Shown: positions 9,831 through 20,665, numbered from the stretch's first letter. The stretch: 64,000 bases of DNA from Tenrec ecaudatus (GCF_050624435.1 NC_134545.1:85340063-85404062); one strand, 5' to 3'. The notes: generated from the sequence alone by a model not told the origin. Translations and numbers: made by a program.

Positions 9831-11285
9831 GCTTCCCGTTTCCACTTGGCCCCAATAATGTAACTGTGCACACTTGGCCCCCACCTGTGAGGTACAGGGG
9901 AGCCCACCTCAGTTGCTTGCATGTTTGCCTGGCACAGAGAGGAAGTACACAGCCCCCACCCCTATCCCCATATGTGTGTGTGTCTCCAGAGATTCCCACA
10001 GGGTCCCTACCACAGAGAGATAGATGTGTCCGCACTCACCACCTCACTCAGACATAAAGTGACCACCTCACTCAGACATAAAGTGACCTACCCATACAAG
10101 TGTCTCTCCACCAGTGTTCGCTTCCTGGACAGCCCAGCCCCAGGGAGAGGCGGCTACCACACAGAGAAACTGTTCTACCCAACATCATCCAAGAGATTCA
10201 GAATGTACAAACACAGCAAGTGTGTAACACTTTCACATGTTTGAACTCACCGAACCGTGGACAGTTACACACATGGTCACATACACAGGAAGATACCGTT
10301 TGCTGTTGCTTTGACAAGAAACCATTTATACAAAGACATTCCGAGATGCATCATCCCAACAGACCCTGGACTATACACCCACAACAGACTGCAGCACCCC
10401 TCAGTTCCTAAAGGAGAAGCCAGGCATGTACAGAACCCAGAAAGGAAACTAGCCCAAGCCTGGTTTCTTTACACACGGCTCCTTAGATCAGTGGAGACAG
10501 GGAGACAGCATTTCCAGGCACGCGTGCACACACATTCGCACATACTTATTCAGTTTCCCCTCAGACCCTCTGGGAAGTTGGCTTTGACCCAGGAGTTCCT
10601 GCCTCCTGAAGTCTTCTGGGCATGGGGGCCAAGTGACTAGCCATCCCCTCCCTTCTCCCAGCTGAGCTCAGGGCAGCAGGAATGGATAGCAGGGACACAG
10701 TCCAGCGGCACTGCAAAGGGGATTTTGGACACCCAGTCTTGAGGACACCTGATCATGCACCATAGCCAGCCCAAAGGTGAGGTCAGCAAGTGAAACCTAA
10801 GGACCACTTTCCCATGTCCAAACTTGACGTCCACCAGCATTGCAGCCTCATACCCTAGCATTAGCGTCCAGGGAAGGGGAAGTGGATTCTTTAGCAAGCT
10901 CCTTTTCTGAGGAACCCAGTTTAGCTCCTCACCCCTCTCCCCCACCTGTTGTCACCTACCTGTCCAGGTGTTCTGTCTCAGCAGCTAAGGGCTACAGCCT
11001 GGGCAAGGTCCCGAAGGCAAATGGGTGGAGCCTGGTTCCATTCTCCGCAGCTCCCCGCCCCCCCCCAACCCAGTTCTAGTTCCCCCTGCAGCTGCCCCCC
11101 TCCAGCTTCAGGCCCCCTGGGCAGCCCCCTCCCTCCCAGCTGCCGGCTCGCCTAGTGCAGCTTCCCTTCCCTGAAAACCAGACTAGGGACTGGGGGGAGG
11201 GGGAGGATCCCAGGAGAGGAAGTGGCATCTGACGGCCCCAGCACCAAACCTGGGGGGCTGCAGGGGGGAGAGGAGGAGCAGGGAG
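9831..11285. other. No recognised gene; 24-bp tandem duplication
   Basis: Unassigned, CA- and C-rich in places. ACCACCTCACTCAGACATAAAGTG without its last bases is duplicated in tandem at 10038-10061 and 10062-10085 with no mismatch. A pyrimidine-rich stretch at 11030-11160 is followed by a GGGG-rich one at 11185-11285. Open frames are short and unrecognised. Confidence 0.5.
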
Positions 11286-11289
11286 GCTT

Positions 11290-11660
11290 CTCATTGTGTG
11301 AGGGAAATTTTATTTTTAACAGATGCTAAGGCAGATGGCGCAGAATTAACAGAAAATGGGAGAGGAAAGAGAGGAAGAACATTACTGACTCCGGAGAGAG
11401 TGGACATTAAAAAAATAAAGAATAAGGGAATGAAAACAAGTTTAAGTGCTCTCTCCGGGGTGGGGGGAGGGGAGGGGAAGCAGAGGGGGGGCTGAGAGGC
11501 AGAGAGGGACGGAGCAGTGTGGTGATAACCAGAGGCGTGAAATTACAAAAGTAAAATTTGTGGGACTCGGGAGGGGCTGAGAAGGCTCCGGTTTCATTGC
11601 AAAACTCACTCAGAAATTACTGATGTGATGTTTGAGCTTTTATCATTAATAATAATTGAG
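11290..11660. promoter_or_regulatory. Candidate conserved non-coding element
   Basis: AT-rich blocks embedded in purine-rich DNA: AATTTTATTTTTAACAGATG, GGCGCAGAATTAACAGAAAA, GTGAAATTACAAAAGTAAAA, AGAAATTACTGATGTGATGT and TTATCATTAATAATAATTGA. Repeated TAAT/ATTA cores suit homeodomain binding. Inference from composition. Confidence 0.45.
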
Positions 11661-12540
11661 AAGGGTGGGGGAGACAAAAGGATTCACAGCGGGGTGGCGC
11701 TTTGCTGGGTGGGGTGGGGTGGTTTGAGACTCTAGAAGAAAAGGTGCTTGAGCCTGGTGGGGGGTGGGAGGGTGCGGCAGGGGGAGGGGGTGAGAGAAAA
11801 GTCATCCTGAGAGAGCAAGGTGGGGAAGAGAGAAAAACTCTGAGGGACACAGCAGAGATGGAGAGACAGAGGCAGAATCCAAGAAAAGGAAGGAGGTGAT
11901 GCCAGAGAAAAAGAGAAGCTGTCAAAAAAAAAAAAGGCATAAAACTGCCATGGAGAGGGGTTGAAAGGAAACTAAGGACTGGCTGGTCATTCAGAGAGAA
12001 AGCGGTTGAGACAAAGAGGCAGAAACTGGAAAGAAGAGACCAGAGAGTTGAGGGGTGGGGGAGAGGGATGCAAAGGAGGGTCAGAAAGACTGTATCAGAA
12101 GCAGAGAGAGAAAACCTCCCAGGGGGAGAGGAGAGGCGCCCCAAGGATGAGGAAGCAATGTCCCCAGAGCTCCCAAAGAAACAGAGCCAAAGACAAAAGA
12201 GCAGTGGTCCGGAAGGAGAAAGATGGACCTTGGAAGCAAAGAGAAGAGAGATGGGGGAGGAAGAGACAAAGGGCCCGGAAGTGAGTGAAAGAGACAGGAC
12301 ACTGTGGAGAGAGAAGAAAAGGGAAGCGTTGGGAAAAGACACAGGAACAGTTAGAGAAAGTGAAATGTTAAGAGGCGGACACCGATCCCCCATCGTCAAG
12401 ATGAGCAAGAGAAGTGGGGTGGAGAAAGTGAGAGCAAAATGGAGCCCGAAGAAGAGACAGAGAGGCTGCGAGGCTGCGAGGGGGAGACAACGGAGAGGGC
12501 AGGAAGGGAGGAAGGCATGGGAGACAAAGAGGAATGGCCG
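11660..12540. repeat. Purine-rich (GA) tract
   Basis: Nearly 900 bp of strongly G/A-biased plus strand with imperfect GAGAGA, GGGAGG and AAGAGA runs. The bias keeps frames open on both strands: about 263 codons rich in Ser/Leu/Pro on the minus strand, and a Lys/Glu/Arg-rich frame of 164 codons on the plus strand. No protein family is visible. Confidence 0.8.
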
Positions 12541-12695
12541 TTTATCTCTCCTCCCAAATTAATTGAGGCTACATCAGCCTGAGCCACTAAAACGGAGCGA
12601 TTATGAATGGGTTAGTCACAGGTGGAGTTAAAGGCCTTCAGAGGGATATTAGCCAAAATTGAGTGGCTTTTAATTTCTTTCTAACGAGAGACTGT
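12535..12695. promoter_or_regulatory. Candidate conserved non-coding element
   Basis: Immediately after the purine tract the composition changes: GGCCGTTTATCTCTCCTCCC, AAATTAATTGAGGCTACATC, GGAGCGATTATGAATGGG, GGATATTAGCCAAAATTGAG and GCTTTTAATTTCTTTCTAAC. TTAATTGA and GATTATGAATG resemble homeodomain sites. No stop-free coding frame of note. Confidence 0.5.
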
Positions 12696-13067
12696 GGCTG
12701 GGGAACCAGGCACCGCCTCCGCTCAGCTCCACTGCTAAACACGGCGTGGGGGCGGCCCGGGCTACTCGCCACCTGACCTGTGTGGCACGGGCAGCCAAGT
12801 GGAAATGGCCATGCCTGCAACACGCCTGCAACATGCCTGGGACATGGGACACAATGATGCGCGGCTCAGTAGGGGCCACTAGAAAGGGGGTGGGGTTACA
12901 GACCTTAGAAGTAGCCAAGTCAGAGAGCACACAGGCAGGGCACAGACAGGAGCGGAGCAATCTGAGTGGGCAGAGGGGCAAGCAGACAGCACGGAGAAAG
13001 TCCTGCCACTGCTGCTGGCTGGCTCCCCCAGTTAGCTCCTACTCTGCTTTAAGGAACGTACGGCAGC

Positions 13068-13245
13068 CCAGGCTGCTTTTCTCCAACCAAAGGGTTGGCA
13101 GTTTGAGCCTCTCCATAGGAGGAAGGCCAGACCATCTGCTTCTGTCAAGATGACAGACTAGAAACCGCAAGGGGCCATTCTACTCTATCTCAAAGGGTGG
13201 TTATGATCAAACAGACGTGGAGAACGCCTGACAGCGACACAGCTT
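13068..13245 (-). mobile_element. AfroSINE, older subfamily, antisense
   Basis: AAAGGGTTGGCAGTTTGAGC, CTCCATAGGAGGAAGGCCAG, ACCATCTGCTTCTGTCAAG and GGGGCCATTCTACTCTAT: the reversed SINE in the variant with a CCATCTGCTTC block. Confidence 0.65.
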
Positions 13246-13478
13246 GAGAAGCTATTGGCAGAGTATAAGGGTGACAATGACCATGAGGGCCTGTGTCCGA
13301 GAAGCATCGTGGTGGGGTGGAGAGGGCACTAAGCTGGATGGGAGTCTCAACTCCCTTCCTAACTCATGGCCAAGTTCTGGACAGGGCAGAGCCTCCGCCT
13401 CCCATCTACAAAGAGCAAGGTGACGTCTCCCACCCTTCCTGGCCCCACCATGCTGAGGCTCCATGAATTCATGGAGAC

Positions 13479-13636
13479 CAGTGGTTCTCCACATTCCTCA
13501 GGCCGAGAACCTTTCGTAGGGTTCCTCAGGTGGTAGGGACCCCCAACCATAAAATGATTTTCATTGCTACTTCATCACAGTCATTTTGTTACTGTTAGGA
13601 ATTGGGTGACCCCACCCCACAAGTTGAGAACCACTG
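13479..13636 (+). mobile_element. SPIN hAT transposon, short non-autonomous copy
   Basis: 158 bp, bounded by CAGTGGTTCTCCACATTCCT and AAGTTGAGAACCACTG terminal inverted repeats. It keeps about 125 bp of the SPIN left end (ACCCCCAACCATAAAATGAT, CATTGCTACTTCATCACAGT, TTACTGTTAGGAAT) joined directly to the right terminus. The flanking octamers ATGGAGAC (13471-13478) and TTGTAGAC (13637-13644) match at 6 of 8 positions, as expected of a decayed 8-bp hAT target duplication. No transposase. Confidence 0.9.
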
Positions 13637-13644
13637 TTGTAGAC

Positions 13645-15180
13645 CAACTGCCTGTCTTCAGTCTTATCTGAGAGTCTCTGACACTGTGCTTGGGATCTAT
13701 GGGATATGACCCAGGTGGGCATCTGGGAATAAAGTAGAATAAAGTGGGTGAAAGGAATTGAAGGTTCCTGGCCCACCAGGGTACAAGTCAGAACGCGTGC
13801 AGTTTCGGGAGGTGGGTGAAAAGAGGTGGTGACCATCAAACCGGCCAAGCTGGGGAGGGAGGGAGGAAGGAGGCCAGAGGAGCGGGATGAAGTCGGGCTC
13901 AAGAGAGCCCAGCCTGAGCGTGGCTTGGGATGGGCCGTGAGCAGTGTGTTGAGCAGGTAGGCAGAGGGCATTCCAAGTGTGGACCCTGAGAGTATAGATG
14001 CTGAGGGCCAGTCTGGCTGGAATTGACCATACAGAGGTATGTGCTGGGCAGGGCACAGGGGAGGCAGAGCGGGAGAGAGTGGGCCGGAGTCACACTAGGA
14101 TTCTGAGGCTTGAGTGAGAACTTGGGACTCCTTTTTATAGGCATTTGATAGTGTCCTGGGTCTTTGAGCAAGAAGAGATGAGTGTTTAGGGAGATTGCTT
14201 ATGTTGAGGTCATGCTCTGTAGGACAGAGGTGGGGAGAAAACGTGGACCCAGGTGAGCGGGAAGGGTGGGGTAGGGGTGGGAGCTAATGAAATAAGCCAA
14301 GTGAACCCACTTAAGGGGAGAAGAGGCAACAGATATCAGGGAAGTGATGGTAGGGTGTGGTGACTGACAGAAGGTGCAGGCAAAGACCTTGGGGTATCCA
14401 GGACAGCGTGATAGAAGCCACTGGTGGCAGTAACAAATGGGCCAAGTTGGTGCGAGCTAAGACAGGCACAAGGAGGTTGGCCTCCACCGGACAGAGCAAG
14501 ATGGGATTAAGGCTAGGTGGCGTGGTTCCGGGAAAAGCACATTCATCTAAGTGGCTGTCATACCTAACATCTTGTTCCGTGTCCAACCTCCTGCCCCTAA
14601 TTCGCTGTGTGCACTAAGACAAGACAACCCCCTTCTCTGGACCTCAATCAGTGGGAGCTGCTCTGGGCTCTTCTTAAGTCTCCCTCTGGGTCCATGATCC
14701 TAAGACTCAGAGACAGAGTCAGGGACAGAGACCTGATGGGAAGAGACAAGGACAGGAAAAGAGACCTGTGATCCTTCTCTCTGCCCTGGGGGTCCCCAGA
14801 GCCAACAGCTGCGCCCCCTCCCCCTCGCAACTCCATTAACACTCAATTAAGGGGCCTGATGGGCCTGTGCCTGGAGAGCCTCCCCACCACCACCTTGTAC
14901 ACAGGCGGTCCCCATTCAAGTGTCTGTCTGATGAGCCCACGGGGGAGTAGACTTCACTCAAATTTATCACCAACTCCAGCGGGTCGCTGGCCCAGCCCTG
15001 GCCTCTTCTCTCCACGCCCCCCACCCCAGGGCGGGGCCCACAGAGCTGGCTGGGGATGAGGGAGCCCTGGGGAGGGAGGGCGAGCCCACAGAGGGACCCT
15101 GGACATGAAAGGGAGTAGGCCAGAGCCTAAGAAGGAAGCCCAGGGAGTGGGAGGGGAGACTCGAAGCGCACGTGCAAGTG
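13645..15180. other. No recognised feature
   Basis: GC-moderate, repeat-poor DNA with no confident gene or element. The short open frames show no domains. A possible conserved AT-rich spot (CTCCATTAACACTCAATTAA) lies at 14832-14851. Confidence 0.4.
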
Positions 15181-15830
15181 TGTGCGCGAGAAAAATGACA
15201 GGCCCTGAATATTGGGCGCCCTCACTTTAAATCAAGATAAAAGACTGAAGTGGAAAATGAGAGTCCAAAGAAGCCCCGGACGGCTCGGGGCGCTAATGGA
15301 AACACATGGCTGCCGGCTGCGGGCTTGTCAGCTTCCCCCGGCGCTGCCATTCCCGTCTGATAATCCGGCCTGCCATAAAATTAGACTAGCAAATACCTCC
15401 TGACAAAGATGCATGTTTCCCTCTATTGTGCCATCATAAAAAAAACTCCGCTGGTGACTCGGGGAGCCGCAAACTTCAATTTAAATTTACAGTGCTGCGG
15501 AAGGAAAGTGATATGCACTCAAAAATTTTAATAACCTATTAAGTTACGACTTCAATTTCATTTTATGAATATTTTCCTTGGGGAGCACGGCTATCACAGA
15601 GAAAGATAGAAATTTAAAAAAGATAAATAGTGCCATTAATCTCCAACATTTCTCTTCCATTATCCTTGAAAATTAGGAGTTATTTTTGTTCAGATCTTCA
15701 TGTAATTAGCTCCCTCCACTTGATTCACTAGCCAGAAAATGACCATGTTCAGAAAATTAAAAATTTGTCATTAAGTGGAATTTAACATAATATCATTTAT
15801 CTTTATCTATTCCCCAGCTGACAGCAGGAA
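15180..15830. promoter_or_regulatory. Large candidate conserved non-coding element
   Basis: The longest AT-rich, repeat-free block in the window (about 650 bp). It includes CACTTTAAATCAAGATAAAA, GCCATAAAATTAGACTAGCA, CTTCAATTTAAATTTACAGT, AAAATTTTAATAACCTATTA, GTGCCATTAATCTCCAACAT and TTCATGTAATTAGCTCCCTC. Dense TAAT, TTTAAA and GATAA motifs without any microsatellite or transposon signature suggest an enhancer cluster. Conservation was not tested. Confidence 0.55.
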
Positions 15831-16660
15831 GCCTTGGCTGCCGTACCGGCTGGTGTGTCAGAGTGGGGAGGGACTGCTGGGGAGAGACATGGGGAGAGAC
15901 AGAGATGGAGACCCAGGGCAGGAGAGAAGGCCAGACGGGAGGTGGTCAGACCCAGTGAGGAGGGAAGGGATAAGGCCCCGGGAGTGGAGCTGCCAGCCAG
16001 CACGGGGAAGCAGAGGAGGCTTGAGAGGAGGTAGAGACTGCTAGTGTTGGCAGGGAAGTGAGCATGGGCCTGACAGCAGGGCAGATGGGAGGAGTTGGGT
16101 GGCAGGGAGAGTACCCAGAGGGAGACACCAGTAGCAGGTGCTGAAAGAGGATGGTGACTGATCGGTGGGAGTGGGGTGAAGAAGTGAGTTGAAGGCACAG
16201 GAACCCGAAGAAAAGCTGGAGCCCAAAGGAAAGGGGGGGTGTTGCTGTGGGGGGGCGGGAGTCAGACAGCATTGCCTTCCTCACCCAGGGAGAACTGGGC
16301 CTGACCACGTCTGGCTTCAAGGGAAGACAGACAAAGCACTATCAGAGAGGAAGAGATACTCACCAGGAGGCAGAGATGGACTGGCAGCCAGAAATAGAGT
16401 GATGGAGATGATAAGTGACATGGACACGGACACACACACAGACAGACAGACAGATAGAAGGGCCTCCACTGGTGAACTTGAGGCCCCCGCAGACTCCATG
16501 TGAGAGGGGCCTAGACCAGCCCTTAGATTTCTTCTCACAGAGCTACATGCCTTTCTTTCCTCAACTTCCCTCTAAATAGCCCTGCCCTAGTCCTCCCCAC
16601 GTCAGAAATCATCCGAGAAGCCATTCAGACCTCGTCCTGGTGGGAAAGAGCTGTGGCCGA
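15831..16660. other. Purine-rich DNA and a (CA)(GACA) microsatellite
   Basis: GGGAGAGACAG-type bias from about 15860 to 16240, then a (CA)n-(GACA)n run at 16428-16458. No gene signal. A frame of 131 codons on the minus strand reflects pyrimidine bias. Confidence 0.6.
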
Positions 16661-16664
16661 GCCA

Positions 16665-16785
16665 GAGAGACTGAGAATTGGATAAAGGGATTAAGCAGCA
16701 GCACATTAGTGAGAGATTTAAAGTGTAATAAACCCATTTCATAATAATATGTGCGTTGGGGCCAGTGATCCATCATCGCAGGAGC
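16665..16785. promoter_or_regulatory. Candidate conserved non-coding element
   Basis: GAATTGGATAAAGGGATTAA, GCAGCACATTAGTGAGAGAT, TTTAAAGTGTAATAAACCCA and TTTCATAATAATATGTGCGT form a compact AT-rich block with GGATTA (bicoid-type) and TAATAA cores. Confidence 0.45.
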
Positions 16786-17023
16786 CAGTCCATGGCAGGG
16801 GGAACACTGACCTGCTGGGAGGGGACCTGGACTGTGTTATTTTTCTCTCAGGGTCTCAGGCTACAGGTAAGGGTACAGACCAGGGGGCAGGAAGGGCCAC
16901 GAAAATGGTAAAGGTACTCTGACTCAAAGAGCCAGAGGGACCAGCCTACACTACAGCTGGGGAAGCTCGGCTCCAGAGCAGACCAAGGGCTTGAGGGATT
17001 CCCTGTCATCCCAGCTTAGGATG

Positions 17024-17600
17024 TGTGTGTTAGTCCGGGTAGACTAGAGAAACAAATCCATAGAAACTCATATGTGCCTAAGAGAGAGTTTTATATAAAG
17101 GGCAATTGTACATTAAGAAAACAGCCCAGCCCAGTCCGGATCAAATCCATGAGTCTGATATTAGCCCACATGTCTGACACCAATCTATAAAGTCCTCTTC
17201 AGATTCACGAAACATATGCAATGATGCCGAATGCAGGACGATCACAGGCCAGTGGGTGGGAAGTCTTGTAGATCCAGTGGCAGTGTAAGCATTTCAGTGC
17301 TGACAGGGGTCTCCATGTGGCTTCTCCAGCTCCAGGGTCCTGGCTGCATCAGGGTAGGTCCATTTGGCTGCTCCTCAGGGATGTCTCACAGGGAGTCAGA
17401 GTAGAGAGTCTCTGAGGAAGCGAGTCAAGAGAGAGAAAGTGTCTCCTGTCTCCAAGGAGGAAAATACAAGAGTTCCCAGAATGCTCAGGAGAAGGTCACG
17501 CCCACACAGAGGCCTCATTGGCTACGATCTGATTGACAGACTAGACTCCACCCCTTCACTCTTAATCCTCAAATTGACAAACGATTGTATAACTACTACA
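17024..17600 (-). mobile_element. Solo LTR of an endogenous retrovirus-like element (MaLR-like)
   Basis: 577 bp with TG...CA ends when read on either strand (plus-strand ends TGTGTGTTAG and ACTACTACA), flanked by the perfect 5-bp duplication GGATG (17019-17023 and 17601-17605). The same family recurs in sense orientation at 44680-45214, sharing blocks such as CAGCACTGA, CCCACCCACTGGCC and TTTGTCAATTTGAG. Its 3' end (antisense of TTTGTTTCTCTAGTCTACCC) and length suit a MaLR/ERVL-type LTR. No internal retroviral region is adjacent, so it is a solo LTR. Family name uncertain. Confidence 0.85.
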
Positions 17601-17605
17601 GGATG

Positions 17606-19279
17606 TTAGCAAGGAGGAAAGAATCTTCTGGAGCTACCTCCAAGCTGCAGAGGTGACCGTTTTCAGGAAGAACCCAGCAAGCATAAGACTCTCAAAATGC
17701 CACCTGCTCCTTCTTTCTGGGATGCTCAGGAAGGCCTTTCCACCAGAAGGATTCCAATCTCCCTGGAGAGGCCGCTCCTTCCATCAGGTCTGCTCTGAGC
17801 TCCCCACTCCTCACTTAGTGGCCACCTTCCCCCACCCCCAGCAGTTCTTCCTCAAAGCCCTCAGGTTGCAGAGTGAGGAGCTGGATTGCATCCTGGTTTG
17901 CTCATCTCTTTCAGCCTCGATTTCCCACCCTTCGAATGAGGATGATGAAGCCGATCAAGGACTGTGACAAGGGTCATCTTGAGAGTGTGCTGGCAATTGC
18001 CAATAAAGCAGGACAATCTTGGAGAAACAGTGTTACTGCTGTGATTTCCCCTATATTTGTCCCCCTGGCAACCAGAAGTTTCCATTCCTGATTGGACCTA
18101 CTCAGAGACCAGGCAACAATGGCACACTGGTTACATGGTTGCTTTTTAATCTGTCTCATTGATAGAGCAGAGGAAGATGCTCTCCTGCTGTTTCTCTCCA
18201 GGGAGGTGAGCCGCACCCCAGATTAGAAAACAAACTTCCCCTGTGGAAGGAATTGAGAACTAGGAATGGACTAGTGGGGTCTCCCAGTTGTCAGTCTTGA
18301 AAGGCAGTGGGGGGGGGAGGGTGGTAGAAAGAGAGGGGAGGTCTAGAGATGCTGAGAGCACCTAGAGGAGCCCTCCTAAGAGAAGAGAAGCCTGGAATGC
18401 TTGGGTTGGAGTGGGTGATGATCTGGGGGGCGCTCATGAACACGGGGCAGGAGAGAAGAAATGGTGAGCCAGGTGTCCTTTCCTCAAGAATCAGCGACAG
18501 TAGCCACCTCCCTCCTTCTCCAAGGTCCCTAGGTCCTTGGTCCTCCAGCTCCACCAGAGAGGCCCAGTAGGCTCTGCCTTCAACTCCAGCTGAGGTGCTG
18601 AGGGCGCCTCTCAAAGGGGGCGAGTGATGTTATTATCCTCAATGCCAGTTTCAACCAGAGCCCAGTCTTCTCTCAGCTCTAACTCGACTCAGGATGAAAC
18701 CCTCTGGGGAGGTCTAGAGGCACAGTGCCCTGCCTCCCTCCTGGCCCGCCCCCCCAAGGAATAGAGCCTTCCCGAACCCTCAATCCAAAATCATCACTGA
18801 CCCCTTCGTACCCTTAAGATGCCACCGATACTAGTGCCCTGCCCCCTCAGTTAAAAAATCAAGGGCATCCTTGGTCTGCCCTGTCCCCACCAAAAGTCAG
18901 TGAAACACCATTCCTAATTCCCTCATCTGCTGGGAAGGCCTTCCCGATTCCACAGAGAATAGAGATGCAAAACTTGTTTCTAGCTTCCTCTCCCAGCTCA
19001 AGCTAAGACATTCTTTACTTCCTTCTGTAAATATTTATTGCATGCCTGCTAAACCTGAACACAAATACCTGTGCTGTCCTGTGGGTAAAGTGAAGTACTC
19101 TGGCATGCCAGAGGGCAAGCTCTCTGCAAGCTGCCAGGGCCAGGGAAAGGATTCATGGAAGAAGCGCGGTTGCAGCTGGGCAGGATGATCAAGCAGAGAC
19201 GCAGAGCAGGAAACCTGGGTTGCAGGAGCATCAATTGCCTCTGCCAAACACTTTCTGGAAGCTTTCCTTCCTGTTAGCT
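17606..19279. other. Mostly unassigned; possible SINE fragment
   Basis: No gene found. CAATGGCACACTGGTTACATG at 18117-18137 resembles the reversed AfroSINE end (GTGGCACAGTGGTTACGTG) but the similarity fades quickly. 17880-17960 has a weak MIR-like block. A poly-G run sits at 18310-18318. Confidence 0.4.
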
Positions 19280-19446
19280 CATGAACCTTTCCTGTCATCC
19301 TTAGAAATAGATGTTATTGTCACCATGCTTAGAGAAGAGACACTGTAGCTCAGAGAGGTTATGTGACTTGCCCAGGATCGCACAGTTGGTAAGTGACAGA
19401 GTGTGGCTAGAACCTGAGTTGCCTTGAAATCCATGCTCTTTGCTCT
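19280..19446 (-). repeat. MIR SINE
   Basis: Antisense MIR: AGAAGAGACACTGTAGCTCA, GAGAGGTTATGTGACTTGCC, CAGGATCGCACAGTTGGTAA and GTGACAGAGTGTGGCTAGAA. SPIN inserted at its 3' flank. Confidence 0.85.
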
Positions 19447-19450
19447 CCCT

Positions 19451-19931
19451 CAGCGGTTCTCCACCTTCCTCATGCCACGACCCTTTCATACAGTTCCTCA
19501 TGTGGTGGTGACCCCTAACCATAAATTATTTTCGTTGCTACTTCATCACTGTCATTTTGCTACTGTTAGGAATCGTCATGCCAATATCTGATAGGCAGGA
19601 TGTCTTTTCATTGTTACAAATTGAACAGAATGAAAGCATAGTGATGAATCACAAAAACAAGATGTCATTCTATATTGTGAAATATTTATTTCTAATGGCA
19701 AATAAATGAAATTTTGTCTTGAAGCATGGTGTGGCATGGGTAACAGTCTTCACACCGGGTAATTGTCTGTGGGCGTATCTGCATGTGGGCAGACCCACCT
19801 GGAGACTGATTAGAAGAGCCGTGTCTTGGTTCCTAAGACTATTGGAAATATGTGTTTTCCGATGATCTTAGGCAACCCCTGTGAAAGGGTCGTTAGACCC
19901 CCAAAGGGGACCCACAGGTTGAGAACCGCTT
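19451..19931 (+). mobile_element. SPIN hAT transposon, 481-bp non-autonomous copy
   Basis: Near-complete non-autonomous SPIN. The left end is CAGCGGTTCTCCACCTTCCT and the right end CCCACAGGTTGAGAACCGCT. Between them lie the diagnostic blocks TGTGGTGGTGACCCCTAACC, TTTTCATTGTTACAAATTGA, GTGAAATATTTATTTCTAAT, ATTTTGTCTTGAAGCATGG, GGTAACAGTCTTCACACCGG, GAAGAGCCGTGTCTTGGTTC and GTGAAAGGGTCGTTAGACCC. Flanking octamers CTCTCCCT (19443-19450) and CTCTACAT (19932-19939) agree at 6 of 8 positions. No transposase is encoded. SPIN is known to have entered several tetrapod lineages horizontally; identification is from recall of its consensus. Confidence 0.95.
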
Positions 19932-20504
19932 CTCTACATTGTTGTACCAGGTATGACTTGGAAATGGTAGCCATTCAATTTTCCGGGAGGAAGGAGTGTG
20001 TGAAGGGAAAATGGAAAGTGCCATAGAGTGGCCAGTGCTCCAAAAAAGTGATACCCCTTCTCTTGATGGTCAGTGGCCAGTCCTCCAAGAGACTGAACTA
20101 AGAGAAAATAGAGCCTGGGCTCCCTCCCTGCCAATATTCCCAGGAATCCAGGTGAAGCCGGGACCCAGGGAGAGGCACTCCTTCAAGTACATATTGCTTC
20201 ACCATGAGCATGTTGTTCCAGTACACCCAAGGTCGTACTCTCCTTGTTCTCCAGTATTTCTAGCCTTGCCTTTTCCTCTACCTCCCTCCTCTCAGTCTTG
20301 AGAATCTTCCTCCCATGCCCCCATTCTTTGGGTGGAGTATCCTATCTTCCTCTTTCCCTCAATGTCAAATATATCTAATTCCTGATACGCCCTCGTTACC
20401 TCTACATGCCAACTCCCAATATCCCTCCCACCCATCAGGCCACCAAGGACCGCACTAAAAAACAAAACAAAATACGTCATTGACTGACTTCTTGTAGATC
20501 TTCA

Positions 20505-20665
20505 GCTCAGCTCCAGTATTTACTAGCTGGATAGATCTGAGCTTCAATTTCATCACATATGAAAGCAAATAGTACCTACCAAGCAGGATGGAGATCATTC
20601 AGTGAGATAAAATAAGAGGCCATGACACGCAGTAAGAATTTACTAAGCATTGGCTGATATGATTT
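20505..20665 (+). repeat. MIR SINE
   Basis: Sense MIR: CTCCAGTATTTACTAGCTGG, GATCTGAGCTTCAATTTCAT, AATAGTACCTACCAAGCAGG and AAGAATTTACTAAGCATTGG. Confidence 0.7.

Noticed and set aside
11617..12408. Minus-strand open frame of 263 codons, and a Lys/Glu/Arg-rich plus-strand frame in the same DNA
   Set aside because: Both arise from the purine tract, which lacks stop codons on compositional grounds. No domain, and the amino-acid content is low-complexity.
19451..19931. SPIN element encoding a transposase
   Set aside because: 481 bp with no open frame of relevant size; it is a non-autonomous copy.
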